The notes under the pieces: generated by a model | The model's input: the letters and a program-made list of their open reading frames with translations, nothing else | Told to the model about the DNA's origin: nothing | Database searches by the model: none | Origin: Clitoria ternatea | Taxonomy: Eukaryota; Streptophyta; Magnoliopsida; Fabales; Fabaceae | Direction of reading: 5' to 3' | DNA: 64,000 bases | Assembly (NCBI GenBank): GCA_037962975.1 | Contig: CM075675.1 | Location: forward strand, 43,942,501-44,006,500 | Position numbers and translations under genes: made by a program | Part shown: in pieces, positions 11,931 to 22,119 of the stretch | Position numbering within the stretch: the stretch's first letter is position 1 | Layout of the letters: every line of letters begins with the position of its first letter

Positions 11931-12732
11931 TGAACTGGTCTGAACTGGGGTATGGAATCCGGTGTGGGAACCAGCCACAAAAGTTGATGATTTCAATATT
12001 TGTACACCGGTACAGTGGGTATCCGGTATTATAATCCGATCTCTCAGTGGGAGAGACCGGTCTTGTTGTCCTGGAGATCCTTCACACCAGAGTTTCGCGT
12101 TGTTAAGGAGCGAAAGTTGGTGTCACCTGTGAAGATTCTCTGACGCTCAAGTTAGTAGAGTGTATGAGAACTCAGAGAACACTTAAGCAATGCAATAGTA
12201 TAATAAGAGTAAGAACAACATAACCTTGCATGCGTTGGAGAATATGCTATTTATAGTGAACGTGGAAAATGAATCATTGGGTGCAAGTGGGCCCAGGGGT
12301 TCTGATGTCGTGTGCAACATATCAATCAGAGTAGTTCAATGTTTAGTGTGTGACAGAGGGTAGGTCAATGATCAGTGTACGATTCTGATACAGGAATGGG
12401 GATAATCCACATTTTCCGTATATCACGCCTGTAATTGTACTTGCTCATTTCAATGAATGATATAGACATATTCCGCTGTACAGGGTATCTATTTTGATAA
12501 GTAATGACTCCACTTATCTTATCGAGACACTGAGGCAAACGGTTATACGTGACGGAAGGATGAGAGCGGATGAAGTATCTGATATCTCATATGCAACCTC
12601 GGATGACCGGTGAAGGATGGACTCCTAATATCATGTCTTTACAATACGGATATTGACATGTGATACCGGTTGTCCTTCCAGTACAGCCAAGATGACGCCT
12701 CATTATTGGGGGCCGGTATCCAGACCGGATCA
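11931..12732 (-). repeat. Gypsy element 3' LTR
   Basis: This is the low-coordinate LTR of the minus-strand element. It is 802 bp, with TG/CA ends, and is near-identical in layout to 26988-27788. On the minus strand it is preceded by a purine-rich tract GCTAGGGGACAAA (complement of 12733-12745), the expected polypurine tract for plus-strand DNA synthesis. A TATA-like CTATAAATAG on the minus strand lies near 12244-12253. Confidence 0.9.
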
Positions 12733-13254
12733 TTTGTCCCCTAGCTTGTGTGAGGGACTGTTAAGTTGCTCATATAAGCTATGCTGTTTGTAAGAGATCT
12801 GGATGCTGGCATCGGATGCAAAAGTTCTTGTTAAAATACGTATAGGTTCCGTGCTGAGACTCTGCCTGACGGGTCGTTCTTATGGGTGAAATGACCATTC
12901 TTATGGCATTCCGACAACGAGTTTAGACAAAAATTTGTAAGAAATGAACTCCCAAGAGTTTTCAGAAATCGAAACTCTTGGTATTCGAGTGGTTGCTGGA
13001 ATGCATTTAATGCGTCTAAAACAATTAGACAATAAATGTCTTTTAACACGTGAGTCATCATTGCTCTAAAAATGTAATCGTCGTTAGGGCTATCTTGGGC
13101 CTGGACTTTGGATATTGGGGCCCATTTCACTCGAAACTTTTTGCGAAGCGTCGCCATTTCACGCCTTTGACTATCAAACGACGGGGTCGTTTAAATTCGA
13201 AAAGTTGTGTTTTGGGGCATGCAACACAATCCTTGGTCGATTGTTGCACTCCTT

Positions 13255-13446
13255 TGTTACCTATAAAAGGGTGACTTAGCGAGTTTCGAAATTCACTCTT
13301 GCCTTCAAGCTTAGTGAAACTCTGTAAAAATTCTGAAGACCCTGTTGCTGTCATTTTTGCGAAGTTCTCATCGCCTTTAACTTCTTTCTTAGGTAACATC
13401 CTTCATCCCTAAACTCCATTTCTTTAAATTTCTTTACACCACCACC
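13255..13446 (+). promoter_or_regulatory. Putative promoter and leader of the antisense ORF
   Basis: CCTATAAAAGGG at about 13260-13271 is a good plant TATA box on the plus strand. It lies about 180 bp before the ATG at 13447, which sits in a CACCACCACC context. The related element at 28210-33740 has ATTATAAAAGGAGG at 29011-29024 in the same place and orientation, between its 3' LTR and its integrase end. That conservation supports a real plus-strand promoter directed against gag-pol transcription. Confidence 0.6.
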
Positions 13447-16400
13447 ATGCGCCCTAGGCAAAATAGCGTTGGTACCTCAAACAGGGGGAAACATAGCTCT
13501 CGTGCCCCCTCAAGCCACCATGGTGGGAGGATTCCTGTAAATCTTCCTGTGGCTGGTTCTCATCGTTCAGAGAGGGTTAGAACTTCCTCTTCGTGGTTGC
13601 CAGTGGTTCGATACCGCCCTGAGGATTCCTTTAGCTCAAGGGCTATCAGTCTCTCTGACAGTGGATCGAGTGTAGAAGGGTACCTCTCTGACGATGTTGC
13701 CTTTTATCACAACACTAAAGCATTTCAACGCGCATCAGACAAAATAGAGGTGCCAGGGTCTGGAAAAACGTTGATCCTCCGCACTGTTAAAGGGTGTGTC
13801 AACGTGGTTGCACACTGGTTGAATTGGGAGAGGCTGAACAGGGAGCACCTATATTGCTGGGTTGAAGAGGAATTTAAAGAAATACCTGTTAGGGAATCCT
13901 ATTAGGGTCAGGCAGCAGAAACACAAAGGATCCCCAAGAAAGTATTGCAGACACGTATGTCTCAAAGCATTATGCTAAATTAAAATTTTAATTAGGGTTT
14001 ACCTCTTGTAGACGCAGAACAAGATCCTCGATCGAAGCAATTGTAGCTTCGCCCTTAGGAGTCCACACGAGCACTCCCACCAGAAAACTAACGATCTGAA
14101 TGCTAGTACGGAATTTTAGTGTAATCTAATTTCTGAGCTACAGCCTATGAGCATCTCATGCTCTATATATAGGCTTAGGTCTTGACCTGAGCTCTCATTA
14201 AACATTGGGCTCCTTACTCATTCTAAATGAGTTAGGCCCAAATAGTTTTATTTTCAGTCCAACTAAAATAAAACTATCCTCTGGTGGGCTTACTCTATGT
14301 ATGTGACCCTATAGGTAAAATATTCGGTTATATTAATAATAAACTATTTTATTATTAATATAAAATAAGAGCGGTATCTAGCAATACATCATTATGTCCG
14401 AATACTATTTATCATCGACATGACCTATAAGTGATAATTATTTTATATATCTATTCCTTTTGTCACGATATCTAATTGGGCCCAAGGCATGGTCGTCGTC
14501 ATCCTTGTATGGCCCAATTCATTTTACTTGATACCAGAGTAGACTTTATCGAATAAATATCTAATATTTATTCGTCCTAGCATGGACATGCATTTCATTA
14601 GTCTCACTCCATCAAGTGGCCCATAGATATCACTCCTGTCACATAGGAGAGACAAATTCCATCTACATCACTCACATCCTTCTGCATAATTTATCTATTG
14701 CCTAATCACAATCTTTATGGTCATCTTATTACAGATAACGTTTGATTGTATTAAAACAATAAACTCCTTATGTAGGAATCGTAGTGACTTCAGGTCGAAG
14801 GACTATATACCATTATCACATTGAGAACCGTTTATGACACTCATGTAACGATCCATGCAACGTTCTCATGGTGGGTCTGTCCAGTACAACATTACTCTTA
14901 ATGTGTACCCGTGTAAAGACTTGATATCATATATCCATGATTTGTGAGATCAAATCATCAGTACATTCATACACTAATCTTAATGTATTTACATGTCCCC
15001 ATGTAAATACTTGATTAGGGACGTTTTAGGAATAATTCTCATATGACCTATTATTCCAAGATAAATAGCATTAGTCTAAAACTGAAAATACTAATTTTAT
15101 TGATAACTTAAAATTGATATATTAATAGCTCGTAGTGCATACACCAACAATACCCTCACGTCACGCCAAGGAAGATGGGAGCCCAGTGGAGCCGCGCTTC
15201 TGAGTCTACTCCGAGGAGAAATACAAGGGACGTTTCCTTATTCTTGCACCCCGGCCGATGGAAAGAGTATGCCATTAGGTCCCAGATGAGAGGTCGGTGT
15301 ACATGTACGACTTCGTCTTTCAAAATCTGGGGGTGCGCTTCCCCTTAACCGAATTCCAAATGGCCGTCCTCCGCTTCTTGGACTGTGCCCCTACGCAACT
15401 GCATCCAAACGGTTGGGGCCTGGTGCGTGCCCTAAAAGTTCTTGGGAAGCACTTCAACTTCAAAGCCACTGTAGCAAAACTCTTCTATTATTGCCAAGTG
15501 GTCCGTCGTGCGAATAAGAAGGGCAGCCTCGGGTTCATCGCGCTCCGGGGTGACTCGAGGATAATAAACTTCAAGTCCTTCACCGAATCTGTGAAGATTG
15601 ATGGTCATTCATTCAAGCAGTACTATACGCGAATTCGGGTGAAGAACAATAAACCGGTCTTCTGGCTTAATAAAGAAGGGATTTCGAAGTTCCCAACCAG
15701 CTGGACGCATGAGCACTTCTTGTTAATAAGCCATGCTTGTTATACCGAAGAGGGTGAACTCTCTCCTCACTCCGTAGAGGTGCTGAGTGCCATGAGGTCT
15801 TGCTCAGCGGCCCTGGAGAGGTTTTCTTGCAAACTCTTTCTTGGGAGCGCCGATGTCAGGGACGAATACCTTAGTAAATATCAGTTCTCTTGCTTTTATA
15901 TCCATGTTATATTATATTTTCCATTCCAACCGCGATACTAATGTCTATCTTTCTCCTTTTTACAACACAAATCGAAAAAGTTTCCACCGAGATGCTTTCC
16001 TTGAAGTCTATATTGGCGGATGATGATTCTTCCTCCGACGAGAATAACATTCAGGCCAAGAGGAATTCCTTCAAGGCTGAAGCTCCACTTATCCCATTAA
16101 CTTCCGATGTGAGAGATGAAGTGCCCCTCCTCGAGAAAATAGGGGTGAGGAGCAGGCTCAGGAAGAAGAGCAAGAACAACCTGCCCCCGAGAAAAAGAAA
16201 AGGAGGAGGGTGTTGGTCAAGGCCGTGGAGAAGAAAAAGCCTTCCGCTAAGGGGTCTCCCAATAAGCGCCAGAGGACCCTGGAAGAGACCGGCATGAAGA
16301 AAGATAAAGGAAAGAAACCAGTTGAATCCTCCTCCGCTCTTCCTTCTCATACTGACTCGGGGGCGGAGTCGGAGGATGAAATACCTATGATTAGCTCCCC

Positions 16401-17402
16401 TCTGAAAGGGTCCTTCCTTTCCCCTTCCTCTGGTTCCAAGGCTCCATGCCTCCTACACTCCCCAAACCAAGATATTGCCTTCGACCTTCTCTTGAGGCTG
16501 CTGACGTAAGGAGTGCTTGCAAGGCCGGCCGTTGGCAGCTGGACAAACTTTCAGGCTTGCTGGACTCCTTAAGCGAGAAAGCAGATTACATGGAACAAGT
16601 TGAAAAACTTGAAGCCGATATCACTGTGAAGGAGGCCTGGGCGGCCAAGGAGGCAGAAATTGCAAGGGGAGTTGAATCAGAGCTGTTAAAGGCTAAGGAG
16701 TTGGTGGAGAAGAAGACTGAAGAAATAAGTTGTCTTCATTTGGCGAACAAGTCTTTGGAGCGGAAAGTTTCTGAGCTTCAACAGCAGAATAAATCAATTT
16801 CCCTCCTGCAAGAAGAGCTCCAACTTGAGAAGGAAAAATCTACCAAGCTAAATGAAGACCTTGCAGCAGCAGAGGCCGGCCACAGCAAAAAAGTGGGAGA
16901 ATGGAAGGCCAGGGAGAAGGAGTTGTTGGCTTAACTAGAAGAACTGAAGAAGGAGAGTGCGTCTGTCAGCTCAATGGAAGAAGAAAATGCCAAGCTTCAG
17001 AAAACGTTGGCTGCTTCCAAGGCTAAGGCGACCAAGGCTCTAGAAATATGCAAAAATGTAGCCTTTGAGTCTTTTGGTCTAGCTCTTCGTTAGGTCTTTT
17101 ATCGCAACCCCGATGTGAAACTCAATTTATACGGGCTTCATCCATTCTACGAGTTTCATAGAGGGAAACTAGTTGTGGTGAAGAGTGATGGCTCGCACGA
17201 GGATCCTTCCAGTTCCCTTTATGAATTGCCTTCTCTCCCTGAGGGCCAGAGCATGGAGCCACCATCAGTCACTCCGGGCCCTAAAAGTGCTGTTCAAGAA
17301 AACGTTCCAAAAGATAAGGAGCCCGAAGGTAAAGGAGACCAAGATCAGAGGAATGAAGGGGGAGAAAAGGAAGTGCCTACAACGGAGCATCATGCCTCTT
17401 AG
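13447..17402 (+). pseudogene. Antisense additional ORF of the gypsy element (Transposase_28-like)
   Basis: The ORF runs on the plus strand, opposite to gag-pol. It starts at ATG 13447 with a basic Ser/Arg-rich N-terminus, and is interrupted by a solo LTR (13887-15149). It resumes with a domain containing GVRFPLTEFQMAVLRFLDCA, LGKHFNFKATVAKLFYYCQV and FPTSWTHEHFLL, the pattern of PF04195 ('putative gypsy type transposon'). Next come a Lys/Arg-rich linker (16130-16330) and a heptad-like coiled coil (about 16600-16930 and on to 17060). It ends with an acidic, Pro-rich tail at the stop near 17400. Several stops break it (about 15210, 16934 and 17092). Such antisense ORFs are known from Tat elements; their function is unknown. 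A spliceable gap may lie near 15873-15975. Confidence 0.75.
13887..15149 (-). mobile_element. Solo LTR inside the antisense ORF
   Basis: The 1263-bp segment has TG...CA ends (TGTTAGGGAATCC to CACCAACA on the plus strand) and is flanked by ATACC at 13882-13886 and 15150-15154. Removing it rejoins the ORF frame around EEFKEIP, which confirms the insertion site. On the minus strand it starts TGTTGGTGTATGCAC and contains a CTATATATAG TATA box near 14162-14172, so the parent element ran on the minus strand. No internal domain or second LTR is present. It is copia-like by its TGTTGG start, but the family is not certain. Confidence 0.8.
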
Positions 17403-18472
17403 TTTTGCTTTTTTTATTTTATTGCTGTGTACTGGGATCAGCTCCAGCTTTATCACAACTCATATAATATTCTTGTGAATGAATGAAATTTCCTTCAAGT
17501 TTCCGTCTCTGATATTTACAAGACATATACTGCTATAACATAATTTGGGTATATACATTATCTTGAGGTCGGATCGCGACAAACGGATGATAGAACGGAG
17601 AATTAAACACACGAATACTGTCCCCAAGTGTGAGTGTATTGGGAGATGAATATTTGTTATAAGATATTACCCCTAACTCTTCAAGAATGGGGGATTTAGT
17701 CCTTTCTGATAATAAATGAAGTTGTTGAATTGCCTGTAGAGTAATATCGTTTCAAATAGAAGTACCCAATTGTAAGGAACTGCCTCAATCATAAGGATGA
17801 TGATTGGGCCTTCAATCACATGAGTGATGATTGGAATTGTCCATGCCAGGAGTTACATCATCAATTCACAGAATAGGTGATTGAGATCATCCATCTTGAG
17901 GAAATTACTTCACTTACAAGGATAACGATTGAACCTTCAACAACGTTCGGCCAAATCTACTAGTTGTGCTTGGAGTTTGGTTTATTCCTACAATCCAAGC
18001 CTTCGAATAAGGTTCGGTACAACCTGGCAAAAAGGTTTGATCCTACAGCCCATTTCTTGAGGTTCGGTTTAATCCTACAACTCAAGTCTTCAATGGTGTT
18101 CGGCCAAACCTACTAACCATACTCGGAGTTCGGTTCAATCCTATAATCCGAGCCTTCGAGTGGGGTTCGGTACAACCTTGAAAAAGATTTGATCCTACAA
18201 CCCATTTCACCACTCGAGGAGTTACATCTTCAATCACAGAATAGGTGATTGGGATCATCCATCCTGAAGGTCTTCATATATAGCAGCGTAAAGCTATAAA
18301 TTATAACATAGAAAAAGAGTGAAACAACAAGTGCATGAATTGCATTCTTATTAAATTGGATAAAGATTACAAAGAGAGCGTAGTTGGGGTCATGCCTCAT
18401 TAAAACCTTCTTGAGAAAAACCCATTGGGAAAAAGCTCAAGTAAGGAAAAAGAGTACATGTCGTCTTACCAA
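17403..18472. other. Noncoding region between integrase and antisense ORF, with repeats
   Basis: There is no gene here. The phrase AGGAGTTACATC-TCAAT-CACAGAATAGGTGATTG appears at about 17848 and 18216. A GGTTCGGTACAACCT-type unit appears two to three times (about 18010, 18065 and 18166). At 18390-18455 is a segment which, read on the minus strand just after the integrase stop, resembles the 3' untranslated region of the copia element at 50676-50745. Confidence 0.6.
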
Positions 18473-19876
18473 CTAGCTGTAAAAAATACGCAAGTTTTGA
18501 GCGTTCCACTTATTGCGGATCGGTGTGCCGTCGAGCTCTTCCAAGCGGTATGATCCTTTGCCAGTCACCTCAGATACTCTGTATGGGCCTTCCCATGTCG
18601 GCGCTAACTTTCCTTGATGTGCAAATTTGTTTCCCACACTTGCCTTCCTCAAAACAAGCTCTCTGGTGTTAAAAGCCCTATGTTGAACACGTTTATTGTA
18701 TCGGAGGGCGGCCTTTGCCTTTATTGCCCGATCCCTGACAAAAGCTTCCTCTCTTAACTCCTGGAGAACATCTAGTTTCGATGCTAAATTGACACTATTA
18801 TTCTTCGCAGAAAAATATTCCACCCTCACCGATCTAGTTTGGAGCTCCATTGGGATCATTTCCTCGACCTCGTAGGTAAGACGATATGGGGATTCATAGG
18901 TAGAAGAATGGGGTGTAGTATGATACGCCCACAAAACATGACATAACTGATCAGTCCATCCACCCTTTGCTTCACCAAGGCGCTTCTTCAATCCTTTCAA
19001 CACTTCTCCATTGGCCACCTCAGCTTAGCTATTTGTCTGAGGATGTTCAACAGACGAAAAGATTTGGACTATCCCTAGTCCTTCAAGTAACTCTGTGAAC
19101 TTCCTATCTGTAAACTGGGTACCGTTGTCGGTTACGATCCGTCCTAGGACGCCGAACTGTGCTATGATATTTTCGTATACAAAACGTCATGTCCGTGCTG
19201 ACGTGATATGCACTACTGGCTCCGCTTCGATCCACTTGGTGAAATAATCAACTCCCACAATAAGGTATTTAATGCCCTCAGGCGCTGTTGGGAATGGGCC
19301 CAAGATATCGAGGCCCCATTGATAGAAAGGCCATGGCACCACGGATGAAGAAAGTTCTTGGGCCGGTGTACGATGAAGATTAGAAAATCTTTGGCAAGCA
19401 TCGCACCTCTTGATGAAATCAATGGAATCTTGCTTCATCGTGGGCCACCAATATCCAGCCCTGAGGATTTTTCTCATTAAGCTTCTTCCTCCAGCGTGGT
19501 GCCCACATTGCCCCGCATGTACCTCTTTCATTACTCCTTGTATCTCATTCTCCTTTAAACAAAGGAGGTACAACACAGAGAATCCTCTTCTGTAGAAAAC
19601 ACCGTCAACCATGGTGAAATATGGCAATTCCCTTTTTATTCTTCTTCTCTCCTTCTCATCGGTGGGCAGCTGTCCGTCAGCTAGGTAACGGATATAAGGG
19701 GTAACCCATGAATTGTCGTAGGAAGAATTGACCATTATGGCGTTCAGAGAAGGGAACAAAGGAATGTTGGGCGATGTCAGCGTACTCTGGACCACCGTAG
19801 TTGTACTGCCAGGCTGTTTCGTACTTGCAAGCCTCGATAGAATATCTGCCCTAGTGTTTTTTTTCTCTTGGAACAT
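18473..19876 (-). pseudogene. Gypsy integrase (zinc domain, catalytic core, C-terminus)
   Basis: On the minus strand, 19187-19876 encodes the HHCC region (HAGQCGHHAGGRSL, GYWWPTM, CDACQRFSN) and the start of the catalytic core with WGLDILGPFP and GVDYFTKWIEAEP. After stops near 19030-19190 the core continues at 18473-19018 with LWAYHTTPHSSTYESPYRL, then a C-terminal domain with LAPTWEGPYRV and LRIFYS. No chromodomain follows, consistent with a Tat-type element. The protein is broken by at least one stop between the two parts, so it is inactive as it stands. Confidence 0.85.
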
Positions 19877-19889
19877 GCTTAAACTCCAG

Positions 19890-20450
19890 TATATCGAACC
19901 TTCTTCTCAACTCATTCACACAGTTCAAATACAGCTGAAGTTGGGGCTCACAAACCTAGTATTCACCTTGAATCTGTGATATTACCAGCTGTGAATCGTT
20001 GCACAATGTCACCTCTGTTGCCCCGATATCAATTGCCACACGAAGTCCGGCTAAACATGCCTCGTATTCATCCTAGTTGTTGGAGGTTTTAAAGTTGAAT
20101 CCAAGAGAAATCTCCAGGTGCACACCGTCATCACTCTTCACAACAACACCAGCTCCACAACCTTTACTATTCAATGATCCATCCACGTAAATGGTCCAAT
20201 GAGCACGAGGCATGGTTGGATCTGCCCCTGTTATCTCTACGACAAAATCAGCTAAAATTTGGGCTTTGATGGCTCCTCGTGGTTTATAGGAGATTTCAAA
20301 TTCAGAAAGTTCGACAGACCATTTGATCATCCTCCACATGAGGTCTGGCTTGCTTAGAACGGAACGGAGTGGCAAATCCGTTCTTACCAGAATTGGATGT
20401 GCATGGAAGTACGGCCTCAACTGTCGTGAAGCCCAGATAACTACAAGAGC
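19890..20450 (-). pseudogene. Second (plant-type) RNase H of the gypsy element
   Basis: On the minus strand the frame at 20073-20420 gives the end of the RT-linked RNase H (LRSVLSKPDLMWRMIKWSVE and ILADF), then AHWTIYVDGSLNSKGCGAGV. The YVDGS-GAG start is that of an additional RNase H resembling plant genomic RNase HI, found in Tat elements. It continues past a stop (position about 20072) through DEYEACLAGL to about 19960. The catalytic first Asp (in VDGS) and the Glu (in DEYEACL) are present; the stop between them breaks the frame. Confidence 0.8.
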
Positions 20451-21560
20451 GGCCTTCTAAATTTTTTGGTATCTGCTCTCTGCTCCCTACAATGTCTTGC
20501 TGGTGAAATACACTGGCCTCTGCCCCTCTGGGGTTTCCTTGACCAATGCTACTCCCAAAGCTTCATCTAAAATCGCCAAGTATAAAATAAGGTATTCACC
20601 GGGGTCTGGCTTTACCAAGATCGGAGAACTCGACAATACTTCCTTGAGCTCCTGGAACGCTTGCTCCTGCTCCTGTCCCCACTCAAACTTCTTAGACTTT
20701 TTAAGCACCTTATACAGGGGAAGTGATCTGTGTGCCATCTTAGGCATGAATCGAGCCAAAGCTGCCACTTTCCCATTTAAAGACTACACCTCCCTCAAGC
20801 TCTTCGGACTCTGCATGTCCAATATCGCTTAGCATTTTCCCGGATTAGCCTCAATGCCGTGCTGAGTCAACATGAAGCCCAAAAACTTTCCAGCTAGAAC
20901 AGCAAAAGTACACTTCAACGGGTTCAGTATTATGTTATATTGCCTCAAGCGTGTACATACCTGGCGTAAGTCTTCAACATGATCACCTCCAGCTGGAGTC
21001 TTAGCAATGATATCGTCAATGTACACCTCCACCAGTTTGGTGTGCATGCCCTCAAACACCTTGTTAATCATACGCTGGTAAGTAGCCCCAGCATTCTTCA
21101 AACCGAAGGGTATGACGATATAGCAAAAGACACCGCGGTCATTGACAAAAGCCGTTTTCTCTTGATCCTCCTCCCACACCAGAATCTGGTTGTACCCCGA
21201 ATAAGAATCCATGAAACTTAAGTACTAGTAACCAGATGAATCGTCCACCATGTGATCAATATTCGAGAGAGGATATGGGTCCTTCAGGCAGCATCGGTTG
21301 AGGTCTACGTAGTTAGTGCACATTCTCCACTTGCCATTGGCCTTCTGTACCATCACCACATTGGAGAGCCAAGAGGAATAAAGGACCTCTCTAATAAATC
21401 CGGCCTTCAACAGCTCCTTCGTCTGCTCATAAGCTGCCTTTTGCTTCTCTGGTCCCAGTCTTCTCTTCTTTTGAGCAACCGGCCTCGTCTTTGGATAGAC
21501 AGATAATTTGTAGCAGTAGAAATTAGGGTCCATCCCAGGCATATCTGCAGCAGTCCATGC
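20451..21560 (-). pseudogene. Gypsy reverse transcriptase and first RNase H
   Basis: On the minus strand, 21225-21542 holds KAGFIREVLYSSWLSNVVMV and NGKWRMCTNYVDLN. After a stop at about 21226, 20829-21212 has DSYSGYNQI, PFGLKNAGATYQRMI and the catalytic box VYIDDIIAK (YIDD, where YVDD is commonest). After another stop, 20487-20768 has the connection and RNase H (GKVAALARFMP, PLYKVLKK, FEWGQEQEQAF, SSSPILVKPDPGEYLILYLA). The stops replace codons where a Gln would be expected. RT motif order is complete. Confidence 0.9.
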
Positions 21561-21569
21561 AAAAAAGTC

Positions 21570-22119
21570 TTTGAATTCCTAGAGGAATGTTAACAAACGC
21601 TGCTCCATAACTGACTCCAGCTTGTCATTAATGTGAGTGACCTTCTCTGGGGAATCACTTAAAACGACGTCCCTGGAACCTCCATCCGGCGTGGGTTTTG
21701 ATGGGTTGAACGGATCAATCTTCAACTCCACTCTAGGATCTAGATCAATCAAACTAACAGACCCAGTCGTTGTTCCTCCGTCATTCAACTTCCTCTTTTT
21801 GTTAAATGCCTCTAACTTCACCATATTCAGGCTCAGGTTGTAGCAATACTTGGCCATCTCTTAATCAACTCGGAGGGATGACACACCGTTGTCCTTGTCA
21901 ATAAATTTGATAAGGAGGTGTGGGGTGGACACAATTGTTTCCATTGCGTTCAGAGTGGGACGACCTATAATCCCGTTGTAAGGGGATTCCACATCAATCA
22001 CCAGGATCCTAGACTTCACTGTTCTTGCACCAGGCTCACCTTTGAAAGACACAAGGGTATCAAGATACCCCTTGGTGGGATGCTTTGCTCCATTAAAGGC
22101 TGTGAGTTCCTATGTATAA
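21570..22119 (-). pseudogene. Gypsy protease-RT linker region
   Basis: Minus-strand frames 21861-22052 and 21579-21857 contain VIDVESPYNGIIGRPTLN, the conserved YN-ILGRP segment that closes the aspartic protease of gypsy elements. It is followed by a variable linker that leads to the RT. One stop (about 21860) separates the two frames. The protease active-site half lies on the other side of the solo LTR at 22120-25106. Confidence 0.8.
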
